DNA from: Clostridium amylolyticum
Lineage (GTDB): Bacteria > Bacillota > Clostridia > Clostridiales > Clostridiaceae
Reading direction: 5' to 3'
NCBI RefSeq assembly: GCF_900142075.1
Contig: NZ_FQZO01000003.1
Location: forward strand, 186,001-250,000
Length of the DNA stretch: 64,000 nucleotides
This document shows, piece after piece, positions 40,826 to 50,139 of the stretch (positions are counted from its first letter, which is position 1; the number at the start of each line of letters is the position of its first letter). Both the position numbers and the translations under genes were made by a program. The notes beneath the pieces were generated by a model. The model saw only the letters and a list, made by a program, of their open reading frames with translations, made no database searches and was not told the DNA's origin.

Positions 40826-43543
40826 ATGAAAATAACCATTAAGAATAAGATTATATTTTCTAGCTTTTTAATGATACTTCTAATTATTGTGGCATCAGGA
40901 AAAATTAATTACTCTAAAGCAAGTAAAATCATGCATGATTCTTATGAAGATAGAAGCATGATGATAATTGATTCAGTAGATTACATATTTAACAATTTTA
41001 TGTATGACTTAGAAAGTGAAATATTAAGATTGGAAATTAGTAATGTTCTAAAAGTACCTACAAATGAAAAGGAAGCTGATGAGCTTATTCATGAATTGCA
41101 TGAAATAACTTCCTCTAATAAAAAAATTCAATCTATGTATTTTGGAACCGTAGATGGAAAAATGTATGTAGTGCCTCAAAGGGATCTTCCCGTGAACTAT
41201 GACCCAAGAAATAGAGAATGGTATAAGGAAGCATTGAAGGATAAATTGACTGTATGGACTTCAGTGTATAAAGATCAGCCTACGGAGAAGAATATTGTAA
41301 CTATAGCAAAGCCCATATTTAATGATGGAAGTTTAATTGGAGTTGTGGGTGTTGATTTAAATATGGATACTATAACGGAATATCTCTCTCAAATAAAGAT
41401 AGGCAATACAGGATTTTTTATAATGACAGATAAGAATAATAATATAATGGTACACCCTGTTAAAAATTTAATTGGTGAAAAACTTCCTGAGGATAATCTA
41501 AGGTTAGCATTATCCCAAGAGGAAAAAGGAGCCATAGAGTATAAATATAATAACACAGATACTTTAGCAGTTTTTAAAACTTTATCTAAAAGTAATTGGA
41601 AAGTAATTGGGGTTATTCAGGAAAGTGAAGTCATGTCTTTTTCCCATCAGTTGCTTTGGAATATATTGATAAGTGGAATTGTTATTATAGTTATTTCTTA
41701 CATAGTAGGTATATTAACTACTAACAAAATCACTAAAAACTTAAATCTATTGGTGGAAGACATAAAAAACATTGAACATGGGAAATTACAAATTAAAAGT
41801 AAAATTAATGGTGATGATGAGTTTGGTGTTATAGCAAAGCATCTTAATGATATGGTGTCTAAATTAAATCTGTTGCTTCAATCTACCAGTGATGCGATTT
41901 GGGAATATAATTTAGATGATAACAAGTTATTTATATCCCAAAGATTTATTGAATTTGCAGGGTATGACCTAACAGATGGAAAGAAAAATATGGAGTTTAT
42001 AGCACATATTATTCATCCTGATGAGAGGTATAGAATATTTAGGAAATTTAGTAACTTTATCCATGGAGAAGAACAATTATTTAAGTCAGAATTTAGAGTA
42101 AAGAAAAAAGACGGTAAATACATGTGGTTATCTGTTAGAGGAAAGGCTATTGAGAAAAATATATCTGGTATAAAAAATGTATCAGGATCTGTAGTAGATA
42201 TTACCGAGAAGAAGGAGTATGAAAATAGAATTTATAATATGGCTTATTATGACTATCTAACAAATTTACCCAATAGGAGATATCTCTTAGATACTCTTAA
42301 TGATGCATTAAAAAGTAAAAGTAAAAAAGAAGAGAGTTATTTGGGGGCTGTTATACTTTTTGATTTAGATGATTTTAAAAAGGTAAATGATACTTTAGGA
42401 CATAATTTTGGAGATAAGCTGCTGATTCAGCTAGCTGATAAATTTAATTTGTTACAGAATAAAGATATAATAGTGTCAAGATTTGGGGGGGATGAGTTTG
42501 TTATTTTAGCCCTAAGACAGAGAAATAAGGAGGATATTATAAATATTAGTAACAGAATAAAAGAAATAATGAACTCTATAATATTAATTGAGGGAAATCC
42601 TATAACTATTACTGCAAGTGTAGGGGTGAGCATTTTCCCTGATAATGGATTAGATTCAGATACATTAATAAGAAATGCGGATTTGGCCATGTACAAAGCT
42701 AAAGATCTAGGTAAAAATAAAGTGAAGTTTTTTGATAATTCCATGTATGAAAGCTTTAATAGGAGTATCTATGTAGAATCCTGCATTAAAAAAGCAATAT
42801 ATGAAGATGAATTTTATATGGAGTATCAGCCACAAGTTGATATAAAAACCAATGCTATTAAGAGTTTTGAAGCCTTAATTAGATGGAACTCTCCAGAATT
42901 GGGTCTAGTTTCTCCAGCAGAATTTATCCCCATTGCAGAACAATCTGGTTCTATATACTCCTTGGGGAAATTTGTTATTAGAAAAGTTTTTTCCCAGGTG
43001 AATGAGCTACGCGAGGAAGGATATGTGGAAAAGGGTGATCAATCTATATCTATAAATCTTTCACCAAAGCAATTAATAGAGGAAAGTTTTGTGGATTATG
43101 TAAGGAAGTATGTGGAGGAGTTTAATATTGAAACAAGCTTCATACAATTTGAAATCACTGAGACCGTAGTTATTGAAAATTTTGAAAAGAGTATCTATGC
43201 CATTAATAATCTTAAGAATATGGGCTTTTCAATAATATTAGATGATTTTGGTACAGGCTATTCATCTTTATCTTATTTAAGAAAGCTCCCTGTAGATATT
43301 CTAAAAATTGATAAGTCTTTTATAGATAACCTAAAAGATAGCAAGGAAAGTAAATCTCTTATAGAAGGAATAATTAAACTAGCTCACGAAATAAATATAC
43401 AAGTAATTGCAGAAGGTGTGGAAGAAGAATATCAAATCCATATCCTTAAAGCCGCAGGTTGTGACTTGGTGCAAGGTTACTATTATAGCAAACCACTACC
43501 GATAGAAAAGATAAAAGCACAAATGTCTAAATTACATAGATAA
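40826..43543 (+). CDS. Membrane-bound GGDEF-EAL protein with dCache, HAMP and PAS (905 aa)
   Basis: A cyclic-di-GMP turnover protein. Order: N-terminal helix, extracellular dCache sensor (~residues 35-270), second helix, HAMP, PAS (~350-460, DNKLFISQRFIEFAGY), GGDEF (554-558, VSRFGGDEF intact) and EAL (FEALIRW near 682, EITETVVIE, DDFGTGYSSLSYL, IDKSFI). The residue positions of the inhibitory RxxD site read QNKD, so feedback inhibition by c-di-GMP is probably lost. Both catalytic motifs look intact, so it may make, break or switch c-di-GMP. The ATG at 40826 with AGAGGTG is preferred over an upstream TTG. It is a lone gene. Confidence 0.93.
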   Translation: MKITIKNKIIFSSFLMILLIIVASGKINYSKASKIMHDSYEDRSMMIIDSVDYIFNNFMYDLESEILRLEISNVLKVPTNEKEADELIHELHEITSSNKKIQSMYFGTVDGKMYVVPQRDLPVNYDPRNREWYKEALKDKLTVWTSVYKDQPTEKNIVTIAKPIFNDGSLIGVVGVDLNMDTITEYLSQIKIGNTGFFIMTDKNNNIMVHPVKNLIGEKLPEDNLRLALSQEEKGAIEYKYNNTDTLAVFKTLSKSNWKVIGVIQESEVMSFSHQLLWNILISGIVIIVISYIVGILTTNKITKNLNLLVEDIKNIEHGKLQIKSKINGDDEFGVIAKHLNDMVSKLNLLLQSTSDAIWEYNLDDNKLFISQRFIEFAGYDLTDGKKNMEFIAHIIHPDERYRIFRKFSNFIHGEEQLFKSEFRVKKKDGKYMWLSVRGKAIEKNISGIKNVSGSVVDITEKKEYENRIYNMAYYDYLTNLPNRRYLLDTLNDALKSKSKKEESYLGAVILFDLDDFKKVNDTLGHNFGDKLLIQLADKFNLLQNKDIIVSRFGGDEFVILALRQRNKEDIINISNRIKEIMNSIILIEGNPITITASVGVSIFPDNGLDSDTLIRNADLAMYKAKDLGKNKVKFFDNSMYESFNRSIYVESCIKKAIYEDEFYMEYQPQVDIKTNAIKSFEALIRWNSPELGLVSPAEFIPIAEQSGSIYSLGKFVIRKVFSQVNELREEGYVEKGDQSISINLSPKQLIEESFVDYVRKYVEEFNIETSFIQFEITETVVIENFEKSIYAINNLKNMGFSIILDDFGTGYSSLSYLRKLPVDILKIDKSFIDNLKDSKESKSLIEGIIKLAHEINIQVIAEGVEEEYQIHILKAAGCDLVQGYYYSKPLPIEKIKAQMSKLHR

Positions 43544-43587
43544 ATAATTTGTATTGAATAAGTATTTATCTAGTGATAACATCTTAT

Positions 43588-43614
43588 TAAGGACACATTA
43601 AGGACAATAAGGAC
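43588..43614 (+). promoter_or_regulatory. GGAC direct-repeat site before the 43700 regulator gene
   Basis: TAAGGAC occurs three times at 43588, 43599 and 43608 (GGAC to GGAC 11 and 9 bases). The first pair is GGAC-N7-GGAC, the spacing also found at 45071 and 50095. A possible -10 (TAAAAT, 43623-43628) follows, placing the repeats over the -35 region. Confidence 0.55.
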
Positions 43615-43699
43615 GAATATCATAAAATAGACTTTATAAGAAAAAATGTTTTTAGAAAATAGAAACTTAATTTGGCAAAATAGGTATAGGAGTGGAGAA

Positions 43700-45013
43700 A
43701 TGACTATTAAAGTGGCTGTTTTAGGACCAGAAGATTTAGTATTAAAGACAATAGAAGAAGGCTCTAGATATAATAATCTTATTTTAGATAAATATGTATA
43801 TAAAGCTGACGATGAAACTATAGAACTTGTTACTAAGGCTTCTCAAGAAGCTGATCTTATGCTTTTTACTGGACCAGTACCATATTATGCAGCTAGAAGA
43901 AGTATAGAGGCGGACATACCCATGCTCTATGTTTCATATTCAGGCACTGCCTTTTATAAAACATTATTTAGTTTCTTAGAGAGCATAAATTGGTCAAATG
44001 ATCAAAAGTTTAGGTTTAGTATAGATACTATACACAAAAACCATATCGATGAAATGATGGATGAACTTGATATAGTAAATTATGATGTAAAAGTATTAGA
44101 ATATGAGGATTACATAAGAACGGAAGAATTAGTGGATTTTCATTATAATTTATATAAAGAAAATAAAATTGACTTTGCTGTAACCTGCTTAACCTCAGCT
44201 TATGAAAAGCTTAAAACTTTGGGAGTACCAGTTTATAGAATAGTACCTACATTAAATTCTATAAGAGAAAGCTTGAGGTTTGTTACCATGCAAGCCGAAA
44301 ATATAGTTTCTAAGAAAGCACAATTATGTGTGGGAGTATTAAAAATACCAAATTGGAATAGTCTTGGGACTTATTCACCCTCAGAATATGCTCAACAAAG
44401 AATGAAACTTACATTAACTGAGATTTTTATAGATTTTTGTGAGAGTATAAAGGCGTCTATGAAATTTGTAAATGAAGATGAATATATGTTTTATGCCACT
44501 AGAGGCTCTATAGAAAATATTACTGATGGGTATAGAAGCATGCCTTTAATAAATGAAATTAATGAAAAACTACCTTTTAAAGTTTGTATAGGTCTGGGAT
44601 ACGGATATAATGCCAATGAAGCGGAAAAAAATAGTCAAGAAGCTTTGAAATACGCACTAAGCTTTAATAAAAACTCCTGTTACGTGGTTCTAGAAGATGG
44701 CAAGATAAAAGGACCTTTAGAAGAAGGGAAGAATCTTCAGTTTTATGCCAGGTCAGAAGATGAAAATCTATTAGAACTTGCAGAAAAGTGTAAAGTGAGT
44801 ATTATAACGCTAAATAAAATCTCAGCATTATTAGATAATCTTGAAAAAGATACTATAACTGCCAACGATATAGCTGATAGTTTAAATATAACCTTAAGAA
44901 GTGGAAGAAGAATACTAAGTAACTTAGAAGAAGCAAAGCTTGCAGAAGTAGTAGGAGAAGAACAACCTTCCGGTAGAGGGAGACCTAGACAGATATTTAA
45001 AATAAATTTTTAA
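43700..45013 (+). CDS. Unfamiliar transcription regulator with C-terminal winged helix (437 aa)
   Basis: No family is recognised with certainty. The N-terminal ~190 residues look like a Rossmann-type ligand-sensing fold (KVAVLGPEDLVLKTIEEG, LMLFTGPVPYYAAR, IPMLYVSYSGTAFYK). The middle carries GLGYGYNANEAEKNSQEAL, similar to a signature in GTP-cyclohydrolase-III/cyclase-like domains. The last ~70 residues form a winged helix (ITANDIADSLNITLRSGRRILSNLEE, PSGRGRPRQIFKINF). The ATG behind TAGGAGTGGAG is preferred over an upstream start at 43646. It heads the amidohydrolase/lyase/racemase locus and probably controls it through the GGAC repeats. Confidence 0.7.
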   Translation: MTIKVAVLGPEDLVLKTIEEGSRYNNLILDKYVYKADDETIELVTKASQEADLMLFTGPVPYYAARRSIEADIPMLYVSYSGTAFYKTLFSFLESINWSNDQKFRFSIDTIHKNHIDEMMDELDIVNYDVKVLEYEDYIRTEELVDFHYNLYKENKIDFAVTCLTSAYEKLKTLGVPVYRIVPTLNSIRESLRFVTMQAENIVSKKAQLCVGVLKIPNWNSLGTYSPSEYAQQRMKLTLTEIFIDFCESIKASMKFVNEDEYMFYATRGSIENITDGYRSMPLINEINEKLPFKVCIGLGYGYNANEAEKNSQEALKYALSFNKNSCYVVLEDGKIKGPLEEGKNLQFYARSEDENLLELAEKCKVSIITLNKISALLDNLEKDTITANDIADSLNITLRSGRRILSNLEEAKLAEVVGEEQPSGRGRPRQIFKINF

Positions 45014-45044
45014 AAAAATCCTCTAAAAAAAGAGGATTTTTTTA
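45012..45044 (+). terminator. Rho-independent terminator after the regulator gene
   Basis: AAAAATCCTC pairs with GAGGATTTTT around a TAAAAAAA loop and ends in T7. It starts directly at the stop codon. Confidence 0.92.
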
Positions 45045-45070
45045 ATCTATGTATAATATATATAAATAAG

Positions 45071-45085
45071 GGACTATTTAAGGAC
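45071..45085 (+). promoter_or_regulatory. GGAC-N7-GGAC site before the amidohydrolase gene
   Basis: GGACTATTTAAGGAC; GGAC units start 11 bases apart (45071 and 45082). A possible -10 (TAAAAT) lies at 45100-45105. Same pattern as at 43591 and 50095. Confidence 0.55.
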
Positions 45086-45171
45086 ATAAGATTTAAATGT
45101 AAAATATAAGCTTAGTGTTAAGGATTTATATTTAAAAATATAAATCATATGTTATAAGGAAGATAATGGGA

Positions 45172-45220
45172 GCACCCCAGGGGTGATACCAGAAAATGTA
45201 ATCACCTCTGGGGTGGTGAC
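45172..45220. repeat. Family B palindrome B5
   Basis: CACCCCAGGGGTGAT pairs with ATCACCTCTGGGGTG; one arm is slightly diverged. Unlike other copies it lies upstream of a gene (38 bases before the amidohydrolase start), inside its presumed leader. Confidence 0.8.
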
Positions 45221-45257
45221 AAAAAAAGGAACTAATCTAAGTGGGAAGTGATATTTG

Positions 45258-46436
45258 ATGAAGGATTTGTTGAAGAAAGCTATAGAAACCAGAAGAGAAT
45301 TACATAGCATTCCTGAATTATCTCTAGAAGAATTTGAAACATCGAAATATATAAGAAATAGACTTAATGAGCTGGGGATTCTTATAGATGATAGGTTCTC
45401 AGGTACATCCGTGGTAGGACTAATTGAAGGTGAAAAGTCTGGACCTACAGTAGCTTTAAGGGCTGATATGGATGCGTTAGCTATAGAAGAAAAGAATTCA
45501 GTGGATTATAAATCTAAAAATTTAGGGGTTATGCATGCCTGTGGACATGATGGTCATGTGGCCATGCTTTTAGCAGCTGCAGAGCATATAGTAAAAAATA
45601 AAAAATCTCTTTGTGGCAATGTAAAGGTTATATTTCAAAGTGCTGAAGAAAAATTTGGAGGAGCTAGGACTTTGGTGCAAGAAGGGGTTTTATCAAGCCC
45701 AGAAGTAGATGCTGTATTTGCCTTGCATCTTTGGCCGGATATTCCTAAAGGGGTTTTGGGACTTAAGGAAGGTTGTAGTATGGCTTCCAATGCTAAGTTT
45801 GAAATAAATATTAAAGGGAAAAGTGCTCATGGGGCTATGCCTCATTTAGGTAGTGATGCTTTACTGGCTGCTGCGGAGGTTGCCACTTCATTGCAAAGTA
45901 TAGTTTCAAGAAATATAAACCCTTTAGACCCTGCAGTGCTGACTATAGGAAAGCTTTCAGCAGGCACTGAATACAATATTTTGGCCGCAGATGCTCATAT
46001 GCAAGGTACTGTTAGGGTAGTGAGCAGTGATATTGAAGATCTAATAGAGGGTAAAATGAAAAAGATTGTTAATGGAATATGTGAGGCTAGAGATTGCAAA
46101 GGGTCAGTAGAATTTATTAGGCAGTATCCACCTACAATGAACTCCATAGAAGTAATTAAACACATCAGTGATATGGCAGAAAAAACCTATGGAAAAGAGA
46201 GCGTTTTAAAATTAAGCTCGCCATACATGACAGCTGAGGATTTTGCTTACTACATAAGTGGCATAAGAGATGCAGAATCTCCAATAAAAGGAGCTAAAGG
46301 AGCTTTGGTTTTCTTAGGTACAAAAGACGACAAATATAATTATCCTCTTCATCATGAAAAGTTTAATTTTGATGAGGGAGTAATGGAAATAGGAATAAAA
46401 CTATTAGTAGAATTAGGGATGAATTATTTAAGATAA
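45258..46436 (+). CDS. M20-family amidohydrolase (392 aa)
   Basis: A two-zinc peptidase/aminoacylase of the M20D group. Metal-site landmarks: MHACGHDGHVAML with the metal-binding Cys, ALRADMDALAIEE, FQSAEEKFGGARTL with the catalytic Glu pair, FALHLWPDIPKG and a late YMTAEDFAYY. Such enzymes remove acyl groups from N-acyl amino acids or cleave similar amides. An ATG at 45258 is preferred over the TTG just before. With the N-acylamino-acid-racemase-like enzyme at 48841 it forms a pair known from D- to L-amino-acid conversion (inference). Lyase and flavoprotein genes follow in the same direction. Confidence 0.9.
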   Translation: MKDLLKKAIETRRELHSIPELSLEEFETSKYIRNRLNELGILIDDRFSGTSVVGLIEGEKSGPTVALRADMDALAIEEKNSVDYKSKNLGVMHACGHDGHVAMLLAAAEHIVKNKKSLCGNVKVIFQSAEEKFGGARTLVQEGVLSSPEVDAVFALHLWPDIPKGVLGLKEGCSMASNAKFEINIKGKSAHGAMPHLGSDALLAAAEVATSLQSIVSRNINPLDPAVLTIGKLSAGTEYNILAADAHMQGTVRVVSSDIEDLIEGKMKKIVNGICEARDCKGSVEFIRQYPPTMNSIEVIKHISDMAEKTYGKESVLKLSSPYMTAEDFAYYISGIRDAESPIKGAKGALVFLGTKDDKYNYPLHHEKFNFDEGVMEIGIKLLVELGMNYLR

Positions 46437-46558
46437 TTAATAAATCTTAGGTAACATATGTATCACAGCGTTAAGGGGTTAGATATTAAAGATTAATTAA
46501 AATTTAAATTGTTATCTAAGGATTAAATATATAAGTATTAAATCAAGGAGGATTTCAC

Positions 46559-47542
46559 TTGAGTAATTATAATAATATTATAGAAAAGATAAGATATGGT
46601 ATATTTCCTGCGGTGCCTATTCCCTTTAGAAAAAATGGGGACATTGATTATGATGCCCAAGATAAGTATATAGAATATATGAAAAATCAACCTTTGTCTG
46701 GAATTTCTATATGGGTGCACACCGGTAGAGGGTTATTAATAACCCAAGAGCAAAGAGAAAAAGTTATGAGAACATGGAGAGACGCTATGCCTGACAAGCT
46801 TATTTTAGCTGGGGTAGGAGCAAATGCAGCAGAATGTCAGAAAGAAAGTAACCCAGAGGAAGTTTATTTAAAGAAGACATTAGATATGGCAAAAAAGGCT
46901 AAGGAATTAAATGCCGATGCATTTCTGGTATACGCACCAGTATTATTTAAAAATGCAGAAAATAGAGATGAGAAAATTATTAACTATCACAAGGAAATAG
47001 CAAAGCTAGGAATGCCAATAATTCTATTTTATTTATATGAAGAAGCGGGAGGAATATCCTACTCCCAGGAGGTTTTAAAAGAGCTCCTTTCTATAGATGA
47101 GGTGATAGGAATAAAAATGGCTACATTAGATTCTGTAATGACCTATCAAGATGTGGCAGAATTCATGAAAAAGAACTTTAGCAATAAACTCTTAATAACC
47201 GGGGAAGATAGAATGTTTGGCTATACTCTTATGAGAGGTGCCGAAGCTGCTTTGGTAGGGTTAGGAGCAGCATGTACAAAACTGCAAAAGGATATGATGG
47301 ATGCTTATTATAAAGCAGATAATGTGAAGTTTTTAGAACTTTCGTTAAAGGTGGACAAACTTGCTGAATGTACTTTTGTAAAGCCTATGGAAGGTTATAT
47401 TAAAAGAATGCTTACAGTATTGTCCATGCTAGGTGTAATACCAGAAGAGTCAGCTTACGATCCTTTTGGTCCTATGGAAGAATTAACGGAAGAAGAAAAG
47501 GATAACATCAAGAATACTCTCATGGAGATAGGGGAACTATAG
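46559..47542 (+). CDS. DapA-family aldolase/lyase (327 aa)
   Basis: A Schiff-base TIM barrel of the dihydrodipicolinate synthase/N-acetylneuraminate lyase family. FPAVPIPFRKNGDIDYDAQDKYIEYM opens the barrel; the catalytic Lys is in IGIKMATLDS and the Tyr in ILFYLYEEAGG, where the usual YNxP box is changed. It is longer than DapA or NanA (about 295), with a C-terminal tail rich in Glu. The start is TTG behind AAGGAGG. Family members cleave or form 2-keto acids with pyruvate-like moieties; the changed YNxP box suggests a different substrate from either DapA or NanA. Confidence 0.87.
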   Translation: MSNYNNIIEKIRYGIFPAVPIPFRKNGDIDYDAQDKYIEYMKNQPLSGISIWVHTGRGLLITQEQREKVMRTWRDAMPDKLILAGVGANAAECQKESNPEEVYLKKTLDMAKKAKELNADAFLVYAPVLFKNAENRDEKIINYHKEIAKLGMPIILFYLYEEAGGISYSQEVLKELLSIDEVIGIKMATLDSVMTYQDVAEFMKKNFSNKLLITGEDRMFGYTLMRGAEAALVGLGAACTKLQKDMMDAYYKADNVKFLELSLKVDKLAECTFVKPMEGYIKRMLTVLSMLGVIPEESAYDPFGPMEELTEEEKDNIKNTLMEIGEL

Positions 47543-47551
47543 GAGGATTTA

Positions 47552-48844
47552 ATGGATAAACTTTATATATTGCCAGAGCAAATAAATATAGATAAAAGTA
47601 TTAAAAGTAAAATCGTAAAAGACTATAAGAACTTTGCTGAAGAGGGAATACCAGCAGATGTAGAAAAGTATATACTTGAAGAATATTCTATGGATATATC
47701 TTCAAGATATGGTGAGAAAAATATAAAGAATCCTTTTGGAATAGCTTCAGGACAACTTACCACAAACTATTCTCAAATAGAATCTTCTATTAATGAAGGC
47801 ATAGGCTTTGCTGTTTTAAAAACAGTAATATCCCAAGATGGAAAGGGAAAAGCTACCATGGATGAATGGAGAGTGAATGCTCCAAAGATGTTGGTGGAAA
47901 AAATTCAAAGTAAACAGGGAGAATGGGGATATACAGTTACTTGGAAAGGGAGAGGATGGCATAAAAGCTTTCAGGATTATCTGGATTTTATGGAGAAATC
48001 TTTAACTTTGTCTAAGGAAAGAGGTGTGCCTGTAATACCCTCTTGTAAATTCAATCTACCGGCTAAACTAGAAGAAGCTTTTAATATTGAAGAGTATAAA
48101 TATACTTTAGAAAATTTATTAAAGAGTTGGCAAAAAATCTACGGAAAAGAACCAATGTACCTAGAAAAAGACTTCAGTCCAACCTTAGCAGGTTCTGATT
48201 TAAGTAAAAATCAAATGTCCATTTTAAGATGGATAAATGAGGTTCCTAAAATAATAAAAGAAATTATAGGCGAGGAAAATATTTATTTAGGATTAAAGCT
48301 TATGAATACAACTTTCTCCCAGGATTTTCAAAGGGAACTTTTAAATAGTACTTTGGGAAATAATCACACCAAGGCTGATTATTTAATATGCTTCAACAGA
48401 CTTTTTGACAAAGATAAGGTTTTTGAAGGCAAACAAGGAGTAGCCTATGGTGGATATGATTTAAGCCATAGAAATTTAAAGATACTTACTGAATTTAGAA
48501 AAGATGAAAAGCAACAGCATAAAGAACCTAGACTTATGCCAATAAGCGCTACAGGAAATATAGAATCAGGGAAGATGATGGTAGAGTATGCTTTAAGAGG
48601 CTGCGAAAATGGCCAAATTCATACTTTCTTCCAAATACCTTCTTCAGAATATGCTATGAAAAATGGCGGTAGGGTCTCTAAAGCATTACATGAGCTTATA
48701 TTTAACCCGGAGAAAGGTCTCCTATCAGCTATGATGTATTTAAATGAAAAGGGATTAATTGAAAAGAATAATGGAGTTTTAAGGTTTAAGGATATTACAA
48801 CTGCATATGGAAGAGAAGAGATTTTTGGGAGGGTAGACCTATGA
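47552..48844 (+). CDS. Dihydroorotate-dehydrogenase-like flavoprotein, divergent (430 aa)
   Basis: Looks like an FMN TIM barrel of the DHOD/dihydropyrimidine-dehydrogenase type. NPFGIASGQLTTNYSQIESS and GFAVLKTVISQDGKG resemble the opening strands, and the C-terminal MPISATGNIESGKMMVEYA resembles the FMN phosphate site. It is much longer than DHOD (about 310), with a large insert around residues 130-290, and pyrimidine genes are absent. It starts 9 bases after the lyase gene behind AGGAGG, and its stop overlaps the next ATG by four bases. It probably oxidises or reduces a C=C or C-N bond in the locus substrate; the reaction is unknown. Confidence 0.72.
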   Translation: MDKLYILPEQINIDKSIKSKIVKDYKNFAEEGIPADVEKYILEEYSMDISSRYGEKNIKNPFGIASGQLTTNYSQIESSINEGIGFAVLKTVISQDGKGKATMDEWRVNAPKMLVEKIQSKQGEWGYTVTWKGRGWHKSFQDYLDFMEKSLTLSKERGVPVIPSCKFNLPAKLEEAFNIEEYKYTLENLLKSWQKIYGKEPMYLEKDFSPTLAGSDLSKNQMSILRWINEVPKIIKEIIGEENIYLGLKLMNTTFSQDFQRELLNSTLGNNHTKADYLICFNRLFDKDKVFEGKQGVAYGGYDLSHRNLKILTEFRKDEKQQHKEPRLMPISATGNIESGKMMVEYALRGCENGQIHTFFQIPSSEYAMKNGGRVSKALHELIFNPEKGLLSAMMYLNEKGLIEKNNGVLRFKDITTAYGREEIFGRVDL

Positions 48845-50004
48845 TAAATGAAAGCGCAGTAATAGATAAGGTGGAGCTTTATGAGGTTAAGATACCACTA
48901 AAGGTTCCTTTCCAAATAAGTGGAGGAGTAAGTTATTTTAGAAGATCTCTTATAGTCGTCCTTCACAGTGGAGAATTCAAAGGGTATGGAGAAGCAGCAC
49001 CCTTTGATGAGCCTTATTATTCATCAGAAACCATTTCATCTGTAAAAGCATTATATAATGAAGTGTTATTTAAAAGGATAGTAGGGAAATCCATTTCCTC
49101 CATTAATCACATGAACAAAATTCTTTCCGAAGGAATAAGAGGAAATAATTTTGCAAAGTGTGGTATAGAAAATGCCTATTGGGAACTTTTATGCAATAAA
49201 AATAATTGTACCATGAAAGAGTTAATATTATATAAATTAAAGGCTATGGAAACTGAAGAAAAATACTTAGAACATAAGCCATATATTGAATCTGGAGTAT
49301 CTATTGGAATACCTGTAGATGGAAAGCTTGAGACCTTAGCAAAATGGACAGAAGAGTACATTACTGATGGGTATAAGCGAATAAAGATAAAGATAAAACC
49401 AGGTTGGGATATTAGTGCATTAGAATTAGTGAGAAATATCATAGGAGAATATCCATTATGGACAGATTCTAACTCATCCTTTGATTATAAAACTCATAAA
49501 GACATATTTAAGGCTATGGATAAGTATAATTGCTTGTTTCATGAACAACCTCTTCATCACGACGACATTATAGACCATAGCAAGTTAGGAAAATATATTG
49601 ATACACCTATTTGTCTAGATGAATCATTAAAGTCCTATAAGGTTGCAAAGCAGGCTCTAGAAATAGGAGCATCTTCCATATGGAACATAAAGATTCAAAG
49701 AATAGGTGGACTTTTAGAAGGATTAAAAATATATAAGCTAGCCGTAGAAAATGATATTAAGTTATGGGGAGGTACCATGCCTGAGTCCGGAATTGGAGCA
49801 ATTCCAATAATAAATTTAGCTAGTCTCTGTGGTTTTGTTTACCCTGCGGATGTAGAAGCCAGTGAAAGATGGTACGGTGCAGGTAATGACCTTATAGAAT
49901 TAGAGATGAGTAAAGATGGACGAATAATAGTACCAACATGCACAAGTGTAGAAGAGATTATTGACAAGAATAATTTTCAAAAATTTTGTACAAAGATTAT
50001 ATAA
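48841..50004 (+). CDS. Enolase-superfamily enzyme, OSBS/N-acylamino-acid racemase subgroup (387 aa)
   Basis: A muconate-lactonising-type barrel. Catalytic Lys residues are in RIKIKIKPGW (KxK) and WNIKIQRIGG. Metal ligands are Asp in WTDSNSSFD, Glu in FHEQPLHHDD and Asp in CLDESLKS. The GGTMPESGIGA block and PADVEASERWYG are the marks of the OSBS/NAAAR subgroup rather than dipeptide epimerases. No menaquinone genes are near, so racemisation of an N-acyl amino acid is the better guess. The ATG overlaps the preceding stop (ATGA). With the M20 hydrolase it could convert and deacylate an N-acylated D- or L-compound. Confidence 0.87.
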   Translation: MINESAVIDKVELYEVKIPLKVPFQISGGVSYFRRSLIVVLHSGEFKGYGEAAPFDEPYYSSETISSVKALYNEVLFKRIVGKSISSINHMNKILSEGIRGNNFAKCGIENAYWELLCNKNNCTMKELILYKLKAMETEEKYLEHKPYIESGVSIGIPVDGKLETLAKWTEEYITDGYKRIKIKIKPGWDISALELVRNIIGEYPLWTDSNSSFDYKTHKDIFKAMDKYNCLFHEQPLHHDDIIDHSKLGKYIDTPICLDESLKSYKVAKQALEIGASSIWNIKIQRIGGLLEGLKIYKLAVENDIKLWGGTMPESGIGAIPIINLASLCGFVYPADVEASERWYGAGNDLIELEMSKDGRIIVPTCTSVEEIIDKNNFQKFCTKII

Positions 50005-50094
50005 GTAATTATAATAAGTATTTTATATAAGTTTTTTAATAAATTATCACATTATAAGAAGGAAAATAATGAGTAATGTAGAATAATTAATTTA

Positions 50095-50109
50095 GGACTA
50101 TAAAAGGAC
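50095..50109 (+). promoter_or_regulatory. GGAC-N7-GGAC site before the second hydroxyacid dehydrogenase gene
   Basis: GGACTATAAAAGGAC; GGAC units start 11 bases apart (50095 and 50106). It closely resembles the 45071 site (GGACTATTTAAGGAC). A T-rich -10 candidate follows near 50121. Confidence 0.55.
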
Positions 50110-50139
50110 TTTAACAAAAATATTTTTGAAGGTGATAGA

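Noticed and set aside
46559..47542. Assignment of the DapA-family gene as nanA to complete a sialic acid pathway with nanE
   Set aside because: It lies 40 kb from nanE inside another locus, is longer than NanA, and its YNxP-type box is changed.
48841..50004. Assignment of the enolase-superfamily gene as a dipeptide epimerase for muropeptide recycling
   Set aside because: It has the GGTMPESGIG and PADVEASERW blocks of the OSBS/N-acylamino-acid racemase group and lacks the DxD motif expected in Ala-Glu epimerases.
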